Shown piece by piece: positions 17,873 through 25,601 of a stretch of DNA of 64,000 bases. The position numbers and the translations under genes are program-made. The notes under the pieces are model-generated. The model ran no database searches. It worked only from the letters and a program-made list of their open reading frames with translations, and was not told the origin of the DNA. Each line of letters starts with the position of its first letter. Within the stretch, counting starts at the first letter, position 1. The stretch spans positions 1 through 64,000 of the forward strand of contig CANCJV010000008.1 of assembly GCA_947378425.1 (NCBI GenBank), read 5' to 3'. The DNA is from Synechococcaceae cyanobacterium. GTDB lineage: Bacteria > Cyanobacteriota > Cyanobacteriia > PCC-6307 > Cyanobiaceae.

Positions 17873-18865
17873 GTGATCTCCCTGTGCAACGTCAGCCGCC
17901 GCTACGGCGAGCTGGCCGCCCTGGAGAATCTCAGCCTGGCGATCGGCGCCGGCGAGTTCTTCTCCCTGCTGGGCCCCTCCGGCTGCGGCAAGACCACCAC
18001 CCTGCGCCTGATCGCCGGTTTCGATCGCCCCCAGGCGGGCCGGATCCTGCTGCAGGGCCGTGACCTCACCGAGGCGCCGCCCCACCGGCGGCCGGTGAAC
18101 CTGGTGTTCCAGAACTACGCCCTCTTCCCCCACCTCAGCGTCTGGGACAACGTCGCCTTCGGGCCCCGCTCCCAGCGCCTGGCGGCCGCGGAGATCCGCC
18201 GGCGGGTGGGGCAGGTGCTGGAGGTGGTGCGGCTCGCGGAGCTGGCCCGGCGCAGGCCTCACCAGCTCTCCGGCGGCCAGCAGCAGCGGGTCGCCCTGGC
18301 GCGGGCGCTGGTGAACGCCCCGGCCGCCCTGCTGCTCGATGAACCCCTGGCCGCCCTCGATCCCGACCTGCGCCGCACGATGCGCTCGGAGCTCAAGCGC
18401 ATCCAGCGCGAGGTGGGCATCACCTTCCTGCTGGTGACCCACGACCGCGAGGAGGCCCTCAGCCTCAGTGATCGCCTGGCGGTGCTGCACGCCGGCAGGC
18501 TGGAGCAGGTGGGTACGCCCCGCCAGCTCTATGACCGCCCCCGCAGCGCCGTGGTGGCCACCTTTCTGGGGAGCGCCAATCTGCTGCCGGAGCGCTCCGG
18601 CGGCGGGCTGCGACTGCTGCGGCCGGAGCGTCTGCGGCTCCGTGCCACTGCGCCGCAGGCCGGGGAGCTGGGATTGCGGGCGCGGGTGCGGGAGCTGGCC
18701 TTTCAGGGGTCCACGGTCGAGGTGCGGCTGTGCGGTGCCGATGATCTGCAACTGATCGCCATCGACACCAGTGCCGCACTGCCGGACAATCTGCGCATCG
18801 GAGCCGAAATCTGGTGCTGCTGGAATCCAGCCGACAGCCATCTGCTGGAGGCCTCGCTGAGCTGA
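17873..18865 (+). CDS. potA: Polyamine-type ABC transporter, ATP-binding protein
   Basis: From the GTG at 17873 the protein has 330 residues; from the ATG at 17669 it has 398. The nucleotide-binding domain shows Walker A LLGPSGCGKTTTLRL, Q-loop LVFQNYALFPHL, signature LSGGQQQRVALARAL, Walker B LLLDEPLAALD and switch His in LLVTHDREEALS. A C-terminal TOBE-like domain (~245-330) is typical of the PotA/CysA/MalK group. Gene order ATPase, binding protein, two permeases fits spermidine/putrescine transporters. The downstream gene starts inside its stop codon (TGATG). Confidence 0.88.
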   Translation: MISLCNVSRRYGELAALENLSLAIGAGEFFSLLGPSGCGKTTTLRLIAGFDRPQAGRILLQGRDLTEAPPHRRPVNLVFQNYALFPHLSVWDNVAFGPRSQRLAAAEIRRRVGQVLEVVRLAELARRRPHQLSGGQQQRVALARALVNAPAALLLDEPLAALDPDLRRTMRSELKRIQREVGITFLLVTHDREEALSLSDRLAVLHAGRLEQVGTPRQLYDRPRSAVVATFLGSANLLPERSGGGLRLLRPERLRLRATAPQAGELGLRARVRELAFQGSTVEVRLCGADDLQLIAIDTSAALPDNLRIGAEIWCCWNPADSHLLEASLS

Positions 18866-20052
18866 TGGCCGCGCCTTCCTCCCCTGGCCGCCCTGGCGGC
18901 GGTGCCGCTTCCGGCCGCGGGCGTCGCGCCTTTCTGCGGCGGCTGGCCTGGGGTGCCTCCGGCGCCGTGCTGGCCCCCTCGCTGTTGCAGGCCTGCGGGC
19001 AGGGGCCGAAGGGCCACGCCGGCGATGGCGGCGGCGAGTTGGTGATCTCCACCTTTCCCCTCTACATCGATCCGGGCCAGCCCGGGGCCCCCGGCAGCGT
19101 CGCGCGCTTTCGCACCGACACCGGCATCTCGCTGCGCTACGTCGAGGACATCAACGACGTGCGCCAGTTCTTCGCCCGCATTCAGCCCCAGCTGGCCGCT
19201 GGCCGGCCCCTCGCCCAGGACCTGGTGGTGCTCACCGGCTGGATGGCCGAGCGGCTGATCCGGCTGGGCTGGCTGGAGCCGCTGCCCCTGGCCCAGGTGC
19301 CCAACGCCCGCAACCTGATCCCCTCCCTGCGCCAGCCCTCCTGGGATCCACAGCAGCGCTACAGCCTGCCCTGGCAGTCGGGCATCGCCGGCATCGCCTA
19401 CAACATCAAGGCCACCGGCCGCGAGCTGCGGGGCATCGACGACCTGTTCGATCCGGCCCTCAAGGGGCGGGTGTCGGCGCTGCTGGAGATGCGCGACACC
19501 ATGGCGCTGTTGATGCTGGCGGACGGCAAGGACATCACGCGCCCCACCTGGGCGGCCGCCCAGCCGTCCTTCGATCGGCTCGAGCAGGCCCGCCGGGACG
19601 GCCAGATCCGCCGCTTCACCGGCAACGATTACCAGAACGATCTGCTCTCCGGCAATCTGGCCGCCTGCATGGGCTGGTCCGGCGATGTGGCCCAGCTGGC
19701 CCTGGAACAGCCCGACCTTCGTTTCCTGGTGCCCGAGAGCGGCGGCATCCTCTGGGCCGACGTGATGGTGATGCCCAGGGGAGCTCGCCATCGGCGCGAG
19801 GTGGCCGAGTGGTTGAACTGGGTCTACGACCCGATCGAGGCGGCCCGCATCGCCGCCGCCGTCCAGTACATCTCACCGGTGGAAGGGGTGCAGCAGGTGC
19901 TGGCGAAGGATCCGGCCACCGCCGCCCTGGCCCGCAATCCGCTGATGTTCCCGGATGCGGCCGAGCGGCAGCGGCTGCATAGCTTCGGGCCCCTCAGCGA
20001 TGCGGAAGAGGCCCGCTGGGAGGAGCGCTTTGCCCGCATCACCGAGGGCTGA
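18865..20052 (+). CDS. potD: Polyamine-type ABC transporter, substrate-binding lipoprotein
   Basis: The 395-residue protein has a twin-arginine-like N-terminus (RGRRAFLRR), a hydrophobic stretch and a lipobox ending LLQAC with Cys44. It is thus probably exported folded and anchored as a lipoprotein. The mature part has the extracellular-binding fold of the PotD/PotF family: LVISTFPLYIDPG, a ligand-side segment YSLPWQSGIAGIAYNIKA and LLSGNLAACMGWSGDVAQL. It should present a polyamine or similar cation to the membrane permeases encoded next. The exact ligand cannot be read from the sequence. Confidence 0.88.
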   Translation: MAAPSSPGRPGGGAASGRGRRAFLRRLAWGASGAVLAPSLLQACGQGPKGHAGDGGGELVISTFPLYIDPGQPGAPGSVARFRTDTGISLRYVEDINDVRQFFARIQPQLAAGRPLAQDLVVLTGWMAERLIRLGWLEPLPLAQVPNARNLIPSLRQPSWDPQQRYSLPWQSGIAGIAYNIKATGRELRGIDDLFDPALKGRVSALLEMRDTMALLMLADGKDITRPTWAAAQPSFDRLEQARRDGQIRRFTGNDYQNDLLSGNLAACMGWSGDVAQLALEQPDLRFLVPESGGILWADVMVMPRGARHRREVAEWLNWVYDPIEAARIAAAVQYISPVEGVQQVLAKDPATAALARNPLMFPDAAERQRLHSFGPLSDAEEARWEERFARITEG

Positions 20053-21019
20053 GCCCCTGACGACGGAGCCGCTGACTGCTGAACCACCCAGGGCTGCATC
20101 GCCGAAGCAGGCGCCGCCGTGGTCGGACCGACCCAGGCCCGGGGGCCGCCGCCGCTGGTGGCCCTGGCTGCTGTTGAGCCCCGGCCTGCTCTGGCTGCTG
20201 GGGCTGTATGCGCTGCCGCTGCTGGCTCTGGTGCCGCTGTCGCTCTCGGAGCCGCTCAGCCGCTTCGGGCTGGAGACGGTCTTCCGCGGCCGGGTGGCCA
20301 ACTACCTGGAGGTGCTGCAGGCCCATGGCCCGATCCTGGTGCGTTCCTTCGGCTATGCCGGCCTCGCCACGGCTCTGGGTCTGGTGCTGGCCTATCCACT
20401 GGCCTACGCGATCCGTTTCCGCGGCGGGCGCTGGCAGCCGCTGCTGATCGGCCTGGTGGTGCTGCCGTCGCTCAGCTCCTATCTGGTGCGGGCGATCGCC
20501 TGGACCAGCCTGCTGGGGGACCAGGGGCCGGTGCTGGCGCTGGTGGCGGCCCTCGGGCTCACCGGGCCGCTCGATGCCGTGGGGCTTCTGCGCGATGGCC
20601 GGCTGCTGAACACCGCCACGGCCGTGATCCTCGGGCTCACCACCAACCTGTTGCCGTTCCTGGTGCTGCCGCTGGTGGTGGCGATGGAGCGGATCGATCC
20701 GCGGCTGCTGGAGGCCGCCGCCGATCTGCACGCCAGCCCCTGGCGCTGCTTCGTGCAGGTGGTCTGGCCCCTGTCGCGGCCGGGGCTCAGCGCCGGCATC
20801 CTGCTGAGCCTGATCCCCGCCGCCGGCGATGTGGTCAACCCGCTGTTCCTCGGCGGGCCGAACGATCGCATGATCGCCAACACGATCGAGAATCTTCTGC
20901 TGGTGCAGCTGCAGGCGCCGCGGGCGGCGGCCCTGACCCTGGTGCTGATGGCCCTGATCACGCTGGCGGTGCTGCTGCAGCTGCGCGGCCGCGGCGCTCA
21001 GGAGCTGCCGCTGCCATGA
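20000..21019 (+). CDS. potB: Polyamine-type ABC transporter permease (PotB-like)
   Basis: The first in-frame ATG is at 20000, inside the end of potD (53-base overlap), giving 339 residues with a Pro/Ala-rich cytosolic leader of ~50 residues. Six membrane segments follow, beginning PWLLLSPGLLWLLGLYALPL. The EAA loop that contacts the ATPase is visible as LEAAADLHASPWRCFVQVVW. No ATG or GTG lies in frame between the potD stop and the first helix, which supports the overlapping start. It overlaps the next permease by four bases. Confidence 0.87.
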   Translation: MRKRPAGRSALPASPRAEPLTTEPLTAEPPRAASPKQAPPWSDRPRPGGRRRWWPWLLLSPGLLWLLGLYALPLLALVPLSLSEPLSRFGLETVFRGRVANYLEVLQAHGPILVRSFGYAGLATALGLVLAYPLAYAIRFRGGRWQPLLIGLVVLPSLSSYLVRAIAWTSLLGDQGPVLALVAALGLTGPLDAVGLLRDGRLLNTATAVILGLTTNLLPFLVLPLVVAMERIDPRLLEAAADLHASPWRCFVQVVWPLSRPGLSAGILLSLIPAAGDVVNPLFLGGPNDRMIANTIENLLLVQLQAPRAAALTLVLMALITLAVLLQLRGRGAQELPLP

Positions 21020-21798
21020 ACCGGATCGGAGCCTGGCTGCTGGGGTTGTGGAGTGCGCTGGCCTACGGCCTGCTCTATGCGCCGGTGGTCGTCACGGTGC
21101 TGTTCAGCTTCAACGCCCCCCGCGGCCGCTTCAACCTGGTCTGGCAGGGTTTCACCCTGGCGAACTGGCGCCAGCCACTGCGGGATGCCGCACTCACGCA
21201 GGCTTTCCTGACCAGCCTGGGGCTGGCCCTGGCGGCGGCGCTGCTGGCGGTGCTGCTGGGGGGCCTGATGGCGCTGGCCCTCGAGCGCGCCCGCTTCCGC
21301 GGCAGCCGTTCGATCGAGCTGCTGCTGGCCCTGCCGCTCACCAACCCGGAGATCGTGCTGGCCGCGGCGCTGCTCAACCTGTTCGTGGGCATCGATCTGC
21401 CGCGGGGACCGCTCACCCTGTTGCTGTCCCACAGCCTGTTCTGCCTCAGCTACGCGGCGCTCACCCTCAAGGCCCGACTGGCGGGCTTCGATCCGACCCT
21501 GGAGCTGGCGGCCCAGGATCTGGGGGCGCCGCCGCTGCAGGCCTTCCGCCGCGTCACCCTGCCGCTGCTGGTGCCGGGGCTGCTGGCCGCCGGCCTGCTC
21601 TCGTTCTCGTTGTCGTTCGACGACTACGTGGTCAGCAGTTTCATGGCCGGCGAGACGGTGACCCTGCCGCTCTATCTGGCCGGAGCCTTCCAGCGGGAGA
21701 TCTCCCCCCAGATCCAGGTGCTCTCCAGCCTGGTGCTGCTGGTCAGCGCGGCCCTGCTGGTGCTGGCATCGCCCCGGCAGGGGCAGGGCCGGCCCTGA
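21016..21798 (+). CDS. potC: Polyamine-type ABC transporter permease (PotC-like)
   Basis: The 260-residue protein has about six transmembrane helices, beginning ALAYGLLYAPVVVTVLFSF followed by the PotC-like NAPRGRFNLVWQGFTLANW. The EAA motif is ELAAQDLGAPPLQAFRRVTL, and SFSLSFDDYVVSSFMAG is a strong mark of PotC-type permeases. It forms the heterodimeric channel with the preceding gene (ATGA overlap at 21016-21019). It is the last gene of the transporter operon; no hairpin terminator was recognised in the following ~200 bases. Confidence 0.9.
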   Translation: MNRIGAWLLGLWSALAYGLLYAPVVVTVLFSFNAPRGRFNLVWQGFTLANWRQPLRDAALTQAFLTSLGLALAAALLAVLLGGLMALALERARFRGSRSIELLLALPLTNPEIVLAAALLNLFVGIDLPRGPLTLLLSHSLFCLSYAALTLKARLAGFDPTLELAAQDLGAPPLQAFRRVTLPLLVPGLLAAGLLSFSLSFDDYVVSSFMAGETVTLPLYLAGAFQREISPQIQVLSSLVLLVSAALLVLASPRQGQGRP

Positions 21799-22023
21799 GA
21801 GAGGGGGGCGCCCGGGATCCAGCCGCTGGCGTCGGTCCATGGCTTCTCTCCATTGCCGCGTCCGATGGCGGCCGCCCGTTGCCGCGGTCCGGGAGGTCGG
21901 TTGGCGGCAGCGACTCGCAGTTCAGCCCGCACTGGGCCGCTGCGATGCGCTCACCGGGCGGCGGCGACTGGTCTCCGCGGCCATTGAGGATGGGCCGGCT
22001 TGGCTTGAATGCCCCCTCCTCCC

Positions 22024-23124
22024 ATGAACATCAACGGCAGCCCCTGGCGCACCATCGGTCTGGAAGCAGGGGGGCGCTCGGTGTGGGTGATCGACCAGAC
22101 CCTGCTGCCCCACCGCTTCGAGACCCGCTCGCTCACCACCCTGGGGGAAGCGGCCGAGGCGATCAGCACGATGGTCGTGCGGGGGGCGCCGCTCATCGGC
22201 GTCACCGGCGCCTACGGGCTGATGCTGGCCCTGCAGGCCGACCCCTCCGACAGCGCTCTGGGGGCGGCCTTCGAGCAGCTCAACGCCACCCGGCCGACGG
22301 CGGTGAATCTGCGCTGGGCCCTGGAGCGGGTTCGGGACCGGGTGGCGCCGCTGCCCGAGGCCGAGCGGGCCGGGGCCGCCAGGCAGGAGGCCGGCGCCAT
22401 CGCCGAGGAGGACGTGGCGATGGGCGAGGCGATCGGTGAGCACGGCCTGCGGCTGTTCCAGCAGCTGGCTGCGGCAAGGCCGCCCGAGCGCCAGGGCGAA
22501 CCCTTGAATGTGCTCACCCACTGCAATGCCGGCTGGCTGGCCACGGTGGACTGGGGCACGGCCCTGGCGCCGATCTACAAGGCCCACCGCGCCGGCCTGG
22601 CGATTCACGTCTGGGTGGATGAGACCCGCCCCCGCAACCAGGGGGCCAGCCTGACGGCCTTCGAGCTGGGCAAGGAGGGGGTGCCCCACACGGTGATCGT
22701 CGACAACGCCGGCGGCCATCTGATGCAGCACGGGCTGGTGGATGCGGTGATCGTCGGCACCGATCGCACCACCCGCCGCGGCGACGTCTGCAACAAGATC
22801 GGCACCTACCTCAAGGCCCTCGCCGCCTTTGACAACGGCGTGCCCTTCTATGTGGCGCTGCCCGCCTCCACGATCGACTGGGGCATCGCTGACGGGGTGG
22901 CCGAGATCCCGATCGAGGCCCGCTCCGCCGAGGAGGTGACCTGGATTCAGGGCCGAGGGGCCGGTGGCGAGATTCTGGCGGTGCAACTGGTGCCCGATGG
23001 CAGCGCCGGCTTCAATCCCGCCTTTGATGTCACTCCCGCCCGGCTGGTCACCGCCCTGATCACCGAGCGCGGTGTGGCGCCGGCGACGGAGGACGGCCTG
23101 CGGGGGCTCTATCCCGGCAGCTGA
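22024..23124 (+). CDS. mtnA: S-methyl-5-thioribose-1-phosphate isomerase
   Basis: About 366 residues from the ATG at 22024 (an ATG at 22009 adds five). The family hallmarks are all present: STMVVRGAPLIGVTGAYGL, RPTAVNLRWAL, VLTHCNAGWLATVDWGTALA with the catalytic Cys, VWVDETRPRNQGA, VDAVIVGTDRTTRRGDVCN with the catalytic Asp, and NKIGTYLKALAA. The enzyme converts methylthioribose-1-phosphate to methylthioribulose-1-phosphate in methionine salvage, which recycles methylthioadenosine from polyamine synthesis. No other salvage gene is nearby; the upstream transporter is metabolically related, but 225 bases separate them. Confidence 0.95.
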   Translation: MNINGSPWRTIGLEAGGRSVWVIDQTLLPHRFETRSLTTLGEAAEAISTMVVRGAPLIGVTGAYGLMLALQADPSDSALGAAFEQLNATRPTAVNLRWALERVRDRVAPLPEAERAGAARQEAGAIAEEDVAMGEAIGEHGLRLFQQLAAARPPERQGEPLNVLTHCNAGWLATVDWGTALAPIYKAHRAGLAIHVWVDETRPRNQGASLTAFELGKEGVPHTVIVDNAGGHLMQHGLVDAVIVGTDRTTRRGDVCNKIGTYLKALAAFDNGVPFYVALPASTIDWGIADGVAEIPIEARSAEEVTWIQGRGAGGEILAVQLVPDGSAGFNPAFDVTPARLVTALITERGVAPATEDGLRGLYPGS

Positions 23125-23348
23125 GCTCGGGCCGGGTGAGGTTCAGCTTGCGGGGGTGAACCCGCGGCGATCGCAGCGAGGGCGGCCGGGGCCTCAGCGG
23201 CGGGCCGGTCGGACGCTTCAGCTGCGGCTGCTCGCCCATCCCTGCGACCGGCGGCAGGATCTGCGGCTCCTGGCGCTGAGTGTGTGCCCTCCAGTGACCA
23301 GCCACTGAAGCCTGAGCGTCATCCTTCTGATCGCGGCGTGGTTTGTAA

Positions 23349-23377
23349 TTGACAAGCCCAGATGTGCTGCGATTTTT
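23349..23377 (+). promoter_or_regulatory. Possible promoter upstream of the C39-like peptidase
   Basis: A perfect TTGACA (23349-23354) is followed after about 17 bases by an AT-rich stretch (ATTTTT/TTTACC) in otherwise GC-rich DNA, ~80 bases before the gene. The -10 match is weak. The rest of 23125-23454 shows no gene. Confidence 0.35.
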
Positions 23378-23454
23378 ACCATCGTCAGACAAGAGAACTG
23401 TTCTATCGTTATTCAGGTATTCGCCTTTTCCACATCAAGGAGGCAATTCCAACG

Positions 23455-24312
23455 ATGAGCGCGTCGTCCGAGAAGGTCGTCACAGCACGCATCGATACCC
23501 TGTTGAAAAAGAATCCGGTTGGATCTCAGGATCTGGAGGCCTCGGAGAAGGTTCTGGTGAAGGCGGGAACCCGGATTCTGATCAGGGCCGTCTCGCCCGA
23601 TCGCTATCAACACGTCAAGCTCCAGCTGCTCAACCCCCTGCTGGCCAGCGATGGTAGTACCAGCCTCAGCACGGTTTATGCCTACCAGCCCCATGTGCAG
23701 ATCGAGGGGCTGCCGCAGGCGATCAAGCTTGCCGTCAGGTACCGAGGCCAGAACGATAACGACTGGCATCCCACCTTCGGCAATGGCTTCCGCCAGTGCA
23801 ATCTCACCTCCTGCACCATGCTGGCCGATTTCCTGCTGACCGGGGAGCTCACCAGAATGGCAGCATCCCAGGGTCTGAAAGAGCCGGAATCGGCTTACCA
23901 GAAGCTGCTGGCCAAGTATGGCGACACCACGGATCACAACTGCCAGAGCAGGGCCTTGAAGGATCTGGGAATCGACTCCTATTACACCCAGCAGACACTG
24001 ACGGCCGACGATCTTCTGCTCTCTCTGCGCCAGGGAATTCCCGTGGTGATCGGCATGAAGTACAAGAGCGGCGGTCACATCGTGCTGCTGGTCGGGTGTG
24101 ATCCCGATCGCCAGATCTGGCTGGTCCACGACCCCTTTGGCACCCGGCATGGTGCTTCCGACAGCTATGACATCGGCATCGGTGGTGCCTTCGACGAATA
24201 CAGCTATGACACCTTCGATCGCATCTTCTGGGATCGGGGGGCGGGCAGCGGTGATGGCCGGATTGTCACCAGCGTCAAGGGCAAGCCCACCGGTCTCAGG
24301 GCCGGTCTCTGA
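23455..24312 (+). CDS. C39-like papain-fold peptidase
   Basis: The 285-residue protein starts at an ATG preceded by a strong AAGGAGG at 23437-23443. Residues ~1-100 form a beta-rich N-terminal domain (VLVKAGTRILIRAVSPDRYQ). From ~105 the C39_2-type fold appears: GNGFRQCNLTSCTMLADFLL with the candidate catalytic Cys, then GIPVVIGMKYKSGGHIVLLV with the catalytic His and LVHDPFG with the Asp. There is no signal peptide or membrane span. The protein may cleave peptides or act as a cysteine-protease-like domain of an export system, but no ABC exporter is nearby. The adjacent gene is a broken chitinase. Confidence 0.75.
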   Translation: MSASSEKVVTARIDTLLKKNPVGSQDLEASEKVLVKAGTRILIRAVSPDRYQHVKLQLLNPLLASDGSTSLSTVYAYQPHVQIEGLPQAIKLAVRYRGQNDNDWHPTFGNGFRQCNLTSCTMLADFLLTGELTRMAASQGLKEPESAYQKLLAKYGDTTDHNCQSRALKDLGIDSYYTQQTLTADDLLLSLRQGIPVVIGMKYKSGGHIVLLVGCDPDRQIWLVHDPFGTRHGASDSYDIGIGGAFDEYSYDTFDRIFWDRGAGSGDGRIVTSVKGKPTGLRAGL

Positions 24313-24509
24313 GCTGGGCCCGGCCAGGCTTCGGTAAGCCAGGAGTTCCGATGCAGCCAGGCTTCCCTGCTCCCGGCCGCGAGCCGCCGAGCTCGTGAGC
24401 CGGCTGAGCACAGCCCGGTTGACGCCGAAACTTTCAGAATGGTGAGCCGAGGAACTCTGGCTTTGAATTGCACTCGACGTTCTTTCCCCAATCGTCATTT
24501 CCCTTCATC

Positions 24510-25233
24510 ATGAGCAGACTCTCACCTGAAAAAATTTCTCGACTTCATCACGTTTTTCCGTAAGGACAATCCCAATCATGTCGAAGCAATGAAGGCCTTT
24601 GCGGCAAAGGTTGATCCAGCCCTCATGGATGACACGGCGGCCTGGGTCGTCCAATTCCGCACCCCTCCCCAGGCGCCCATCCCATCCCAGTCAGGCGCTG
24701 GTGCGGCCCTGATCAGCAAGGAGCAATTGGCGAAGATCTGGATCTGTGCTCCTGCGCTGATTCAGGACAGTGAGGTGGCTGAGCTGAACGCCTGCCTGAA
24801 TTAATTCACCATCACCACCAAGCTCAGGCTTCGTCATTTCCTCAGCCAGACGGCCCATGAATCGGGTGGGGGCGCTACAAAAAAAGAACTCGCCTCAGGT
24901 TGGGACTACGAGGGCAGGACCGAGCTCGGCAACACCCAGCCAGGCGATGGTCCCCGTTTCAAGGGAGCCGGCTACATCCAGCTGACCGGGCGGGCAAATT
25001 ATCAGGATTTTGCTGACTACATCAAGGATCCCGCTGTGATGCAGGGCGTCGACTATGTGGCTGAGCACTATCCCTTCAGCTCGGCTGGCTTCTGGTGGCA
25101 GAAGAACATGATGAATCAACTTTGTGATTCCAATCCCAGCGTCAGAGACGTCACCTTGCGGGTCAACGGTGGCACCAATGGCTTGGCGGATCGGGAGATG
25201 TATGACCAGCGCTGTCTGGCCGCCATTCCCTGA
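24510..25233 (+). pseudogene. GH19 chitinase/lysozyme-like gene broken by a frameshift and an in-frame stop
   Basis: An ATG at 24510 opens a frame that stops after 17 codons. The homologous sequence continues in a shifted frame (KKFLDFITFFRKDNPNHVEA) after a run of six A's. That frame reads to TAA at 24802-24804 and then, without shifting, gives the GH19 core: [56 protein letters not shown] and [17 protein letters not shown], ending at TGA 25231. Both candidate catalytic glutamates (HES and KEL) survive. The stop replaces what is usually a residue before the FxITT block, consistent with a CAA or GAA to TAA change. Two lesions make loss of function more likely than sequencing error or recoding. 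Confidence 0.82.
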
Positions 25234-25430
25234 ATGGATTCTGGATCAGCTGTTGGCTGAGATGGCCGGGATTGATCACCAGCGGCAGTAGCCCACCTCC
25301 CCTTTCCGGGGAGGCTTGCAGGGAAACCGGAGCGGTGTACGACAATCCTGGACCCTCTGGCGCGATGGGTCAGCACGGTGTTGCCCTGGGCCAGCACCTG
25401 TCTGGTCCAGATGCCGCCCAGCTGATCGTG

Positions 25431-25598
25431 CTATTCGGCCGGCTTGTCCGCTTCTGCAGGCTGCGCCTGGCGGTAGGTCAGCCGCAGGCCGTCCTTCCAC
25501 AGCAGGCGCATCCCGTACGGCCGGGCTGGCGTCAGTTCGCCCGGGCGGGTCCAGGCCGCCTCGGGCTCGTAGCATCCCCGCCAGCAGAAGGTCCGCAA
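25431..25598 (-). CDS. Possible small protein divergent from the sensor gene
   Basis: About 55 codons from a TTG at 25598 (the frame stays open further upstream, antisense to the sensor gene). It reads FCWRGCYEPEAAWTRPGEL, then YGMRLLWKDGLRLTYRQAQP, which looks like a compact conserved domain rather than noise. I do not recognise the family. Its 5' end abuts the ATG of the sensor gene at 25602, so this call assumes the longer upstream extension of the sensor frame is not translated. Confidence 0.35.
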   Translation of the reverse strand: MRTFCWRGCYEPEAAWTRPGELTPARPYGMRLLWKDGLRLTYRQAQPAEADKPAE

Positions 25599-25601
25599 CA
25601 G

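Noticed and set aside
21048..22439. 463-codon plus-strand frame spanning the end of potC and the start of mtnA
   Set aside because: It is an out-of-frame shadow across two well-supported genes with no motif of its own.
24790..24812. TAA in the GH19 gene as a programmed readthrough or recoding signal
   Set aside because: A second lesion, a frameshift near 24525-24537, is present upstream and no recoding context is evident, so a pseudogene is the simpler reading.
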